A stretch of 48,649 nt of DNA. It comes from JBJGXI01 sp045635475 (GTDB lineage: Bacteria; Bacillota; Bacilli; Bacillales; Amphibacillaceae). Location: NCBI RefSeq assembly GCF_045635475.1, contig NZ_JBJGXI010000041.1, positions 1-48,649 on the forward strand, given 5' to 3'. The notes under the pieces are model-generated. The model saw only the letters and a list, made by a program, of their open reading frames with translations. It searched no databases and was not told the DNA's origin. Of this stretch, positions 36,963 to 44,542 are shown one piece after another (the stretch's first letter is position 1; every line of letters begins with the position of its first letter). A program made the position numbers and the translations under genes.

Positions 36963-36987
36963 GAGAGGGATTAGGCTCATCCCTCTC
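36963..36987 (-). terminator. Terminator of the universal stress protein gene
   Basis: GAGAGGGAT (36963-36971) pairs perfectly with ATCCCTCTC (36979-36987) around a 7-base loop, immediately after the minus-strand stop at 36992; the minus-strand continuation is CTATTTCTG. Confidence 0.65.
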
Positions 36988-36991
36988 TCGT

Positions 36992-37492
36992 CTATTTAAC
37001 TACTAATACTGGACAGTTTGCTTGATTGGCAACTTTATTACTAACGCTTCCCATGACTAACTTTTTTATTTCACTTCGCCCGCGTTGGCCAATGACGATA
37101 AGGTCGACCATTTGTTGTTCAGCGAAGCTGCATATTTCCTTTGCTGGTGTACCCATTAATATGTCAGTTTCTACATCAATTAAGCTACCTGTCAGTTTTG
37201 CTTTAGCAATCGTGATGATTTTTTCTGCTGCTTGATCAAATTCATTCAAATTATTTTCCACAGGGAACGTGCCTGTATGTGCATAGGATTGATTCATCAT
37301 ACTGATCACAGGTGCTGTTACACCATACACCGGAGCATCTTGAACTTCATTCGTAGGTTTGCGATTTTGAACATATACAATTGATAAACAAGCCTTACTA
37401 AGTTGTCCTATTTTTTCTGCCTCTTTCAAAGCATTCACACTTCCTTCTGAACCGTCAAAAGCTACTAAAATATTTGAGTAAGTGTTACTCAT
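36992..37492 (-). CDS. Universal stress protein, UspA family
   Basis: 166 residues. It starts NILVAFDGSEGS and ends with the ATP-binding pattern GQRGRSEIKKLVMGS (G-2x-G-9x-G-S) and NCPVLVVK, so it belongs to the nucleotide-binding branch of the family. It is a cytoplasmic stress protein of general role. The frame begins at TTG 37501, but that codon abuts the AAGGAG site, so ATG 37492 is preferred. It is a lone gene, opposite to its neighbours and unrelated to the sugar genes. Confidence 0.93.
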   Translation of the reverse strand: MSNTYSNILVAFDGSEGSVNALKEAEKIGQLSKACLSIVYVQNRKPTNEVQDAPVYGVTAPVISMMNQSYAHTGTFPVENNLNEFDQAAEKIITIAKAKLTGSLIDVETDILMGTPAKEICSFAEQQMVDLIVIGQRGRSEIKKLVMGSVSNKVANQANCPVLVVK

Positions 37493-38128
37493 CTTAGTCA
37501 ACTCCTTGTTTTAATTTTGTGAAAACAAAATACTAATAAATTGGACGTGCTGCCGTGAGGTGGGCTATTATATCTGCTTGTTTGGTAGCTGTGTATCAAG
37601 TTTGGAACATGGTATGGACTGTCCCTAAGATACCTCCTTTTTGTAAGGCTTGGGTATTATATACACGCTATAGTATCAAATGAAACTTTTTCACATATTA
37701 AGGTTTGGTTACAAATGCAATGTAAACGACACAAAGTAAGCTAAATCAGACATGCGTATATCCAGATAACTGTGTTCGCATAATAGGATAATTCAGTTTT
37801 TACTTACTCAATTCGACAAAGTATATTTCAAGTTAAAAATTTACATTTATAGTGCGTGTTCAAAAAGTTCCTTTTTTAGCACCGAGAAGATTGGATGAAG
37901 CTAGGAAAAGAGGATCGGAGCATCGGAGCATAGACATAACATACGTGAGGACCGGATTCGTGCAAAAAACTTTCGGATTTCTCTGAAAAGCACTAACCAA
38001 ATTACCTTAAAATGTTCTAAAAAAAGCATTTTCAGATAATTTTTGGTGTAAAATAGACAATATTGGTTAATGAATTTACTTATTGTGTGATATAAAATAA
38101 AATCAGTTACGTAAAGGAAATGGTAATT
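37493..38128. other. Gene-free stretch with a repeat and the araC-type regulator promoter region
   Basis: No gene. The segment 37855-37990 is a probable dispersed repeat with complementary ends. Further right, TCTGAAAAGC (37982) and GCATTTTCAGA (38026) form an imperfect inverted repeat. An extended -10 (TGATATAAA, 38088-38096) without a good -35 lies about 33 bases upstream of the regulator start. Confidence 0.4.
37855..37990. repeat. Probable dispersed repeat with inverted ends
   Basis: Starts GTGTTCAAAAAGTTCCTTTT with TTTTTTAGCAC following, and ends TCGTGCAAAAAACTTTCGG, which is nearly the reverse complement of the start. The middle carries a short tandem ATCGGAGC x2 (about 37913-37928). 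The head resembles dispersed repeats I know from Bacillaceae genomes, but there is no second copy in this window to prove it. Confidence 0.4.
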
Positions 38129-38980
38129 ATGAACGAGAGCTTATTAGCTAATTATCGAATGCAAGGACATAGAGACTTCGAGTATCATTCCCACCAAGAA
38201 TATGAGATTTACTTTTTTCATGAGGGATCTTGTCGCTATTTAATTCAGAATAAGATTTATGACTTACAGCCTGGTGATATTATGCTTATGGATGGTTTAG
38301 AGTTGCATAAACCAAATGTAAATCCAAATGATCCTTATGTTCGAAGCGTTGTTCATTTTTCGCCATATTGGATCAAAAGTACGCTTGAAGAGCTAGGTAG
38401 TATGTATTTACTGGAACCATTTCAAAAACTACATCAATGTTTAATTCGCACCAATGGTAATTCGGATTCTAAAAGATTAGAGAAAATTTTTGCGCGTTTA
38501 ACAGAATTAAAAAGAAAGGATAATAAAAATGACCATTTAATCGAGATGGAGCTTAAAGTGTTGCTGATCCAGGCTTTAATTATTGTTTATCAACTAGGAC
38601 AAAAGGATTCTATGAAAATAGAAAATCGAAGTGACAAGACAGATCATGTCGAAAATATTGCGACATTCATTAAAGACAATTATATGCAGAAATTAACGTT
38701 GGATAAAATTGCAAACGCACTAAATTTAAGTAAATCCTATGTCTCCCACGTGTATAAAGAGATGACAGGGTTTACGGTAATGGAATATGTGATGGGATGC
38801 CGTTTAACCCAAGTGAAATATTTACTTGAGATGGAACCTAAAAAAAGCTTGAAGGACATAGCCTTTGAATGCGGATTTGAAAGCGTTTCACATTTTAGTC
38901 GTTATTTTCGAGAAAAAGTGGGCGTTACTGCTAAAGAATATCGTAATTTACGAATACAAATTTTTGGTAAGGAGAGATAA
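38129..38980 (+). CDS. AraC-family regulator with N-terminal cupin domain
   Basis: 283 residues. The cupin-like sensor part is at residues 10-85 (HSHQEYEIYFFHEG, PGDIMLMDGLELHKP), and the C-terminal pair of helix-turn-helix motifs (about 185-280) contains IANALNLSKSYVSHVYKEMT and FESVSHFSRYFREK. Such proteins sense a sugar and activate the adjacent catabolic genes. The oxidoreductase gene begins 2 bases after this stop, so regulator and enzymes are one operon. The frame opens at ATG 38120 but the AAAGGAA site is too close; ATG 38129 is chosen. Confidence 0.92.
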   Translation: MNESLLANYRMQGHRDFEYHSHQEYEIYFFHEGSCRYLIQNKIYDLQPGDIMLMDGLELHKPNVNPNDPYVRSVVHFSPYWIKSTLEELGSMYLLEPFQKLHQCLIRTNGNSDSKRLEKIFARLTELKRKDNKNDHLIEMELKVLLIQALIIVYQLGQKDSMKIENRSDKTDHVENIATFIKDNYMQKLTLDKIANALNLSKSYVSHVYKEMTGFTVMEYVMGCRLTQVKYLLEMEPKKSLKDIAFECGFESVSHFSRYFREKVGVTAKEYRNLRIQIFGKER

Positions 38981-38982
38981 AC

Positions 38983-40140
38983 ATGGAAAAAGTAAGGCTA
39001 GGAATCATTGGTTTTGGCGTGCAAGGTGGAAATTATGCTGATTTTATCGCAAATGGAAAAGTAAAGGGAATGGAAATTGGAGCGATTTGTGACATTGAAG
39101 AGGAAAAGCAGGAAGCGGCTAAGCAACAATACCCTAATGTTCCATTTTTCAATAACTACACCGATATGTTAGAAAGTGGCAATGTAGATGCGATCGTTAC
39201 ATGTGTGCCTCACTACTTGCACCCCGAAATGGGAATTGGATCCATAAAAAGAGATATTCATGCGTTGATTGAAAAACCAGCAGGCGTCTATACCAAACAA
39301 GTAAAAGAGTTAAATGATTTTGCTGCAACGAAACCGGACGTTTTATTTGGAATTATGTTTAATCAACGTACTAATAAATTGTATCAAAAAGTTAAAGAAA
39401 TTGTTGATAGTGGAGATATTGGAAATATCCGCCGTACTAACTGGATTATCACGTCCTGGTGGAGACCTCAAGGTTATTATGAACAAAGTGCGTGGAGAGC
39501 TACTTGGGAAGGTGAAGGTGGTGGGGTACTTGTTAATCAAGCGCCACATCAGATCGATTTACTGCAATGGATTTGTGGAATGCCGAAAAAAGTTTATTCG
39601 AATGTGAAATATGGTTATCAACGTAATATTCCTGTGGAAGATGAAGTGACTGTGTTACTTGACTATGGAAATGGTGCAACAGGGGTATTTATTACTTGTA
39701 CACATGACGTCATTGGTACTGATCGGTTTGAGATTTTAGGGGATAATGGAAAAATTGTCGTTGAGGATAGCAAGAAAGTAACGATTAAACGGTTACACAA
39801 ACCTGAAGCTGAAATGAGCGCAACGATGAGCATGCAAGAAGTAAATGAAATTGTTACTGGTAAAGGAACTGAAGGTATTTATAATGAAGAGGTATTAGAG
39901 TTTGAAAGCGCTTGGGGTGAACAGCATATTAACGTGTTGCAGAACTTTGCTAATAGCTTGATCCATGGTGAAGCGATCTTAGCTCCAGGTAGTGATGGAA
40001 TTAATGGAGTATCCTTAGCAAATGCTATTCATCTTTCTAGCTGGCTAGGAAAGGAAGTAGAATTGCCAATTGATGAAGAAGTATATTATCAAGAACTAAT
40101 GAAAAAGGTCGAAGAAGAAAGAAATACAGCTGTAAAATAA
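38983..40140 (+). CDS. Gfo/Idh/MocA family oxidoreductase
   Basis: 385 residues. It has the Rossmann motif IGFGVQGGNYADFI, the second-strand ICDIEEE, the catalytic LIEKPAG and the substrate-domain segment WRATWEGEGGGVLVNQAPHQ. It is an NAD(P)-dependent dehydrogenase acting on a sugar or glycoside hydroxyl. A second enzyme of the same family follows after 34 bases and a TIM-barrel isomerase-like enzyme after that, the set known from keto-glycoside pathways such as levoglucosan breakdown. The start is ATG after AAGGAGAG at 38969. Confidence 0.93.
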   Translation: MEKVRLGIIGFGVQGGNYADFIANGKVKGMEIGAICDIEEEKQEAAKQQYPNVPFFNNYTDMLESGNVDAIVTCVPHYLHPEMGIGSIKRDIHALIEKPAGVYTKQVKELNDFAATKPDVLFGIMFNQRTNKLYQKVKEIVDSGDIGNIRRTNWIITSWWRPQGYYEQSAWRATWEGEGGGVLVNQAPHQIDLLQWICGMPKKVYSNVKYGYQRNIPVEDEVTVLLDYGNGATGVFITCTHDVIGTDRFEILGDNGKIVVEDSKKVTIKRLHKPEAEMSATMSMQEVNEIVTGKGTEGIYNEEVLEFESAWGEQHINVLQNFANSLIHGEAILAPGSDGINGVSLANAIHLSSWLGKEVELPIDEEVYYQELMKKVEEERNTAVK

Positions 40141-40174
40141 TCGATCTAAGCGCTAAACGGAAGGGATTGGCAAT

Positions 40175-41176
40175 ATGCTTAAAATAGCAATAATTGGACT
40201 TGGAGACGTATCAAAGGTCCATATTCCCGCTATTCAAAATAATATAAACGCAAAATTAGTTGCGGTGTGTGATATTGATAAATCATTAAAGGACACTGTT
40301 GACCAAACCACTTTCTACTCAGATTATAAAACGATGTTAAAAATGGAATCTTTAGATTGTGTTCACATCTGTTTACCACATCATCTACATTATCCGGTTG
40401 CAAAGGCGTGTGTGGAGAGTGGGGCGCATGTCCTTCTCGAAAAACCTATTGCAAGTTCTGTGAAGGATGGGTTGTCTTTAGTTGAGCTAGAACAGAAAAA
40501 TAAAGACATTAAGATTGGTGTTTCCTTTCAAAATCGATTAAATGAAACGTTTCTTAAACTACAGGAACTGATAGCTAGTGGCGCGTATGGCGAGGTGCTA
40601 GGTATAAAGGGAATAGTGACTTGGTGCCGACCTAAATCTTATTATGATATGAAGCCGTGGCGCGGTAAGATGAACGAAGCTGGTGGTGGAGTGATGATCA
40701 ATCAATCTATTCATACACTTGATTACATGCAACTGATTGGTGGTAACATTTCGTCGATTAGAGGTACAGTAGACAATTTAATAGAAAATGGGCACGAAGT
40801 AGAAGATACAGCTGTTGCCCACATTCGGTTTCAAAGTGGTGCAACAGGATTGTTTTTTGCTACGACGACGAATGCTATAAATTCGAGTGTTGAATTCCAA
40901 GTAGTATTAGAGAAAGGTAAACTTACGATAAAAGATAACATTCTAACAACTGTCAATGAGACTGGAAATAAGGAAAAAATTGTGGAGGACTCAAGACTAG
41001 ATGGCTCCAAATTTTATTATGGTGCCAGTCATACGAAAATAATTGATCAATTTTATCAATGTATTATAAATGATAAACAGAATTATGTGCACGTAAAAGA
41101 GGGTCAAATAACAATGCAGATGATCGATGCTATTTATCGATCATCTGCACAAAAATCATTAGTAGAGTGGAGGTAA
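40175..41176 (+). CDS. Gfo/Idh/MocA family oxidoreductase
   Basis: 333 residues. Rossmann motif IIGLGDVSKVHIPAIQ, VCDIDKS, catalytic LLEKPIA, and WRGKMNEAGGGVMINQSIHT in the substrate domain. It is distinct from but related to the enzyme encoded just upstream; two different oxidoreductases in a row suggest sequential oxidation and reduction of a substrate (inference). It ends 4 bases before the TIM-barrel gene, so the genes are co-translated. Confidence 0.93.
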   Translation: MLKIAIIGLGDVSKVHIPAIQNNINAKLVAVCDIDKSLKDTVDQTTFYSDYKTMLKMESLDCVHICLPHHLHYPVAKACVESGAHVLLEKPIASSVKDGLSLVELEQKNKDIKIGVSFQNRLNETFLKLQELIASGAYGEVLGIKGIVTWCRPKSYYDMKPWRGKMNEAGGGVMINQSIHTLDYMQLIGGNISSIRGTVDNLIENGHEVEDTAVAHIRFQSGATGLFFATTTNAINSSVEFQVVLEKGKLTIKDNILTTVNETGNKEKIVEDSRLDGSKFYYGASHTKIIDQFYQCIINDKQNYVHVKEGQITMQMIDAIYRSSAQKSLVEWR

Positions 41177-41180
41177 TAGA

Positions 41181-42041
41181 ATGGAAAAAGGTAAAATTGG
41201 TGTTCAAATGATGATGTTAAAAGAAAAAGTTGCTGAACTAGGTGCCTATGAAACACTGAAACGGATTTATAATTTAGGTTATCGTGCAGTTGAGGTATCA
41301 CAAATTCCGATGACACCAGAAAATGTAGCAGAAATCAAAAGAGCTAGTGAAGACTTTGGTATTAAAATAGCGGCAATGTCAGCTGCGTTAGAACCGGCAA
41401 TGCCTGGTGCACCTGGAGAAACTCTTAGTAATGATTTTGATAAGATCGTTAATGATTGTAAAACATTGAAATGTAATTTCCTCCGCATCGGAATGTTGCC
41501 GATGACGGTCATCGGTGAGAAGGATAGTGTTATGGGCTTTATCGATCGTGCAGAACAAATGGCACATCGTTTAGCGGATTATGATATTGAGCTTTACTAT
41601 CACACCCATCATATAGAATTCCAGAAATATGATGGAGAATATTTGTTAGATTTAATCAAAAACCATACAACTAAGTTAGGATTCGAGTTAGATGTGCACT
41701 GGATCCAACGTGCTGGTGAAAATCCTATCGAAGTTATTAAACAGTACAAAGATCGTATATCGCTATTGCATTTAAAAGACTATCGTATTGGTAAACTAGA
41801 TATAACAGAGAAGGATTTTGAAGATAAAAGTGTGTTTTCTAAGAAGTTTATCAATTTGATAGAGTTTGCGGAGGTAGGCGAAGGAAATCTTGATATTAAT
41901 GGAGTCATTCAGGCAGGTCTAGAGAGTGGTGCCAAATATTTCTTGGTCGAGCAGGATGATACGTATGGGATTGATCCGTTTGAGTGTCTTGATACATCGG
42001 CGAAAAATTTACGTAAGTTAGGTTATTCAGATTGGTTTTAG
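41181..42041 (+). CDS. Xylose-isomerase-like TIM-barrel protein (sugar phosphate isomerase/epimerase type)
   Basis: 286 residues. An AP endonuclease 2 / xylose isomerase-like barrel (PF01261) with the divalent-metal site visible in LYYHTHHIEF, FELDVHW (D171, H173), LLHLKD and E257 in LVEQDDT. Members include isomerases, epimerases and the 3-keto-glycoside beta-eliminases that cut glycosidic bonds after oxidation. Lying 4 bases after two Gfo/Idh/MocA genes, the eliminase or keto-sugar isomerase role is attractive but unproven. The start is ATG 41181 after GTGGAGGT, which is inside the previous gene. Confidence 0.88.
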   Translation: MEKGKIGVQMMMLKEKVAELGAYETLKRIYNLGYRAVEVSQIPMTPENVAEIKRASEDFGIKIAAMSAALEPAMPGAPGETLSNDFDKIVNDCKTLKCNFLRIGMLPMTVIGEKDSVMGFIDRAEQMAHRLADYDIELYYHTHHIEFQKYDGEYLLDLIKNHTTKLGFELDVHWIQRAGENPIEVIKQYKDRISLLHLKDYRIGKLDITEKDFEDKSVFSKKFINLIEFAEVGEGNLDINGVIQAGLESGAKYFLVEQDDTYGIDPFECLDTSAKNLRKLGYSDWF

Positions 42042-42059
42042 ATTGTATTTTTTTCGAAA

Positions 42060-42302
42060 GATAAGAAGGTATATAAATGTGTACAAGTGTCTAGCTCTGA
42101 GCGCCAGAAACTACGCGACTTCACGAATCGCCCTGCGATAAGTCATCATTGATTCAAGTTTTATGGAAAGTCGACTAAAAGCGGACTTGTCGTCCAACGT
42201 CGACATCCCCCCTTTGCGGGGGCATGATTCCTTTATTAATCGATTCGCTTCAGTCGCTGCGTTTCTATACGGCGCTCTAGAACTTTTCTTATTTCTTAAT
42301 CT
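42060..42302 (+). repeat. Dispersed structured repeat, copy B
   Basis: Aligns with 21301-21578 over nearly the whole length, minus an internal ~38-base duplication. It contains GTCGAC at both ends of a ~35-base segment and the hairpin CCCCCC-TTTG-CGGGGG; copy A has CCCC-TATG-CGGGG, so both arms changed length together. It lies between the TIM-barrel gene and the third oxidoreductase gene, co-directional with them. Confidence 0.75.
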
Positions 42303-42318
42303 ATGTGGAGGTGTTTAG

Positions 42319-43398
42319 GTGAGCAAAGACGGAATGAATTATGCGCCGAAGGGAAAGCCGAATCCCGTTGTCGAGAAGGGGCAGTTTCCAATTGCTGCTG
42401 TCGCACTTGACCATGGACATATTTTTGGTATGTGTAACGGTTTGGTTGAAGCAGGTGCGACAATAAAGTGGGTTTATGATCCAGATCCAAAAAAAGTTAG
42501 CGATTTTATTGAGAAATTTCCAGAAGCTAAAGCTGCAGAATCATTAGAACAAGTATTAACAGACCCGTCAATAAAACTAGTGGCTGCTGCAGCAATACCT
42601 TCTGAGCGAAGTGCACTAGGAAACAAAGTGTTGAAAGCGCAGAAGGATTATTTTACAGACAAAACTCCTTTTACAACCATGAATCAACTAGAGGAAACAA
42701 AGCGTGTGGTCAAAGAAACAGGACAAAAGTATATGGTCTATTTTAGTGAGCGGCTGCATGTAGAGGGAGCGGTGTTTGCGGGAGATCTAATTAAACAAGG
42801 TGCGATTGGTCGTGTCATTCAAGTAACAGGTTTTGGACCGCATCGGTTGAATGCTTCGAGCCGGCCAGGTTGGTTCTTTAACAAAGCACAATACGGCGGG
42901 ATTTTATGTGATATAGGTAGTCACCAGATTGAACAATTTTTATACTATGCAGGATGTGAGGATGCAAAAATTCTACATAGTAAAGTAGCGAATTACAATA
43001 ATCCAGATTATCCACAATTAGAAGACTACGGCGACGCAACGCTTGTTGGTAATAATGGAGCTACACAATATTTTCGTGTAGATTGGTTCACGCCTGATGG
43101 ATTGAGCACATGGGGAGACGGACGCACTTTTATTATTGGTACAGAAGGAACGATTGAGATTCGTAAGTATGTCGATGTGGCGAGACAACAATCTGGGGAT
43201 CATTTATTTCTAGTAAATAAAGACGGAGAAAAGCATTATGAATTAGCAGAGCAAGTTGGTTTTCCCTTCTTCGGAGAGTTAATAAAAGATTGTTTACATC
43301 GAACAGAACATGCAATGACTCAAGCTCATGCGTTTAAGGCAGCTGAATTATGTCTGCAAGCACAAGAGCAAGCCATTGTAATAGAAAAATGTCTTTAG
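42319..43398 (+). CDS. Gfo/Idh/MocA family oxidoreductase
   Basis: 359 residues. The N-terminal domain has AAVALDHGHIFGMC in place of the glycine-rich loop and YFTDKTPFT as the catalytic-lysine motif, an insertion variant of the common EKP. The substrate domain has GWFFNKAQYGGILCDIGSHQ. It therefore belongs to a different branch from the enzymes at 38983 and 40175. The cofactor is presumably NAD(P). The start is GTG after GGAGGTG. A 240-bp repeat separates it from the TIM-barrel gene, so it may be transcribed with that operon by read-through. Confidence 0.88.
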   Translation: MSKDGMNYAPKGKPNPVVEKGQFPIAAVALDHGHIFGMCNGLVEAGATIKWVYDPDPKKVSDFIEKFPEAKAAESLEQVLTDPSIKLVAAAAIPSERSALGNKVLKAQKDYFTDKTPFTTMNQLEETKRVVKETGQKYMVYFSERLHVEGAVFAGDLIKQGAIGRVIQVTGFGPHRLNASSRPGWFFNKAQYGGILCDIGSHQIEQFLYYAGCEDAKILHSKVANYNNPDYPQLEDYGDATLVGNNGATQYFRVDWFTPDGLSTWGDGRTFIIGTEGTIEIRKYVDVARQQSGDHLFLVNKDGEKHYELAEQVGFPFFGELIKDCLHRTEHAMTQAHAFKAAELCLQAQEQAIVIEKCL

Positions 43399-43721
43399 GT
43401 GTGGAAGATATGGATTGCAGATATCCGCTTTGCCTTAAGTATCTTTTATGAAGAATCTAAGTTATTTGTTTTTTTATCCACTATCCCATAAATCAGAGGC
43501 TCAACAGTTTTCTGAATTACAGAAACTTCTTAAGGACATTCAGTTTCATTTGAAAGAATCTTTAAAAGTGTCTATTTAGTCAATTCCATAATACTGAATT
43601 TTAGCTATCTGCATCCATATATAGTCGGATCAAATCGTATCCGAACTATATATGGATGAGGATAGCTGTATAAGGTAATTATAAAATTGACTCTATTACT
43701 TAAATAATAGGAAGAAGTGGA
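43399..43721. other. Gene-free stretch with a large palindrome
   Basis: No gene; it is dominated by the 115-bp inverted repeat at 43578-43692, which may serve as terminator for the upstream gene. Short open stretches near 43440-43580 have no family resemblance. Confidence 0.4.
43578..43692. repeat. 115-bp near-palindromic element
   Basis: Outer arms AGTCAATT / AATTGACT (43578, 43685), ATAAT / ATTAT next to them, AGCTATC / GATAGCT (43603, 43661), and an inner stem CATCCATATATAGT-CGGAT (43612-43630) with ATCCG-A-ACTATATATGGATG (43639-43658) around an 8-base loop. Each arm is about 53-54 bases with most positions paired. It could be a small MITE-like element or a strong two-way terminator. Confidence 0.65.
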
Positions 43722-44220
43722 GAATTTCCTGATCAAACGAGAAGTGAGTTAATAAAACTTATTGATACAAAAGAACAGCGATTTTACATGGAGAATGCCT
43801 AAGTTGCTAGTAGAAAGCAACTTCATTCTTCTGAGAGCGATATTCTAACATCCTATATGGAAGCGTCCAAGAATTTAAAACATTAATCATTCAAAAAGAT
43901 ATTTATGCGGTGACTGCTTACGTTGAAAAATGGATAAAGTATTATCCAAGATAATAAATTTGTCCCAAATAATGTTCGGGAGTGGGTAATAAAAGTCATC
44001 TTTGACATTAAGCTAAAGTTTAATTCTCTTCTGAATTTTGAATCTAATTATTCTGTATCTGTTTCAGATAATCTTATTATAAAAGCAGAATCAATTTACC
44101 AGTTAGAGGCTTATATGAAGGAGATCTTTACTAAACTCGTCCGTAATATCGGATCTATCAATGAAGGTCCAAAAAGAAATGAAATTCTAAAAGCACAGAA
44201 ATTTGTGCTAGTTAATTAAG
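43722..44220 (+). pseudogene. Decayed YesN-like response regulator fragment
   Basis: One plus-strand frame reads as the middle part of a YesN-type response regulator (SELIKLIDTKEQRFYMENA, NVREWVIKVIFDIK, EAYMKEIFTKLVRNIG, NEILKAQKFV) but is broken by stops after MENA, at KH, and three further points. The receiver domain and the AraC helix-turn-helix are missing. The phrase order and spacing match the linker region that precedes the DNA-binding domain in such regulators. The intact YesN at 6106 is not its direct parent, judging by the sequence. Confidence 0.5.
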
Positions 44221-44384
44221 TTATTTTGGAAGTGGATTTTCAAGGAAAAGATCAAAATGTATATAGGTACAAGAATGCAAGTGTTTTATAACCCAGACAA
44301 TTTTTCGACATGATTAAGATGTTAAAGGAAGATGAAGTTTGGCGTCAGCCCTTAGAGAAAGGAGTGGTAGAGGTTGATGTGTAA
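44221..44384 (+). pseudogene. C-terminal fragment of an unrecognised gene
   Basis: After an in-frame stop, the plus-strand frame 44295-44384 reads QFFDMIKMLKEDEVWRQPLE and on to a natural-looking end (EVDV, stop). It looks like the tail of a real protein without its front. I do not recognise the family. It lies 158 bases before uxaC and, together with the previous fragment, suggests a deletion that removed the genes once found here. Confidence 0.3.
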
Positions 44385-44542
44385 ACCATTAAGTAGAGAA
44401 TAAACATTAAACTTGCCACAAAGGATTTTCCACTTGAATAATAAAGCAAATGCAAGTATCCTTTAAATAAGAAATTAGTTTGTTTGACGAACAAATTAAA
44501 TATTTCTAGAAAATAATAATACGCGAGGTAGGGGAGAGCAGA

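Noticed and set aside
38876..38892. cre-like / operator-like TGAAAGCGTTTCAC
   Set aside because: It lies inside the helix-turn-helix codons of the AraC gene and fails the cre consensus at the W position near the end.
40543..40553. LacI-operator-like TGAAACGTTTC
   Set aside because: It is inside the coding region of an oxidoreductase, is not a complete palindrome, and no promoter is nearby.
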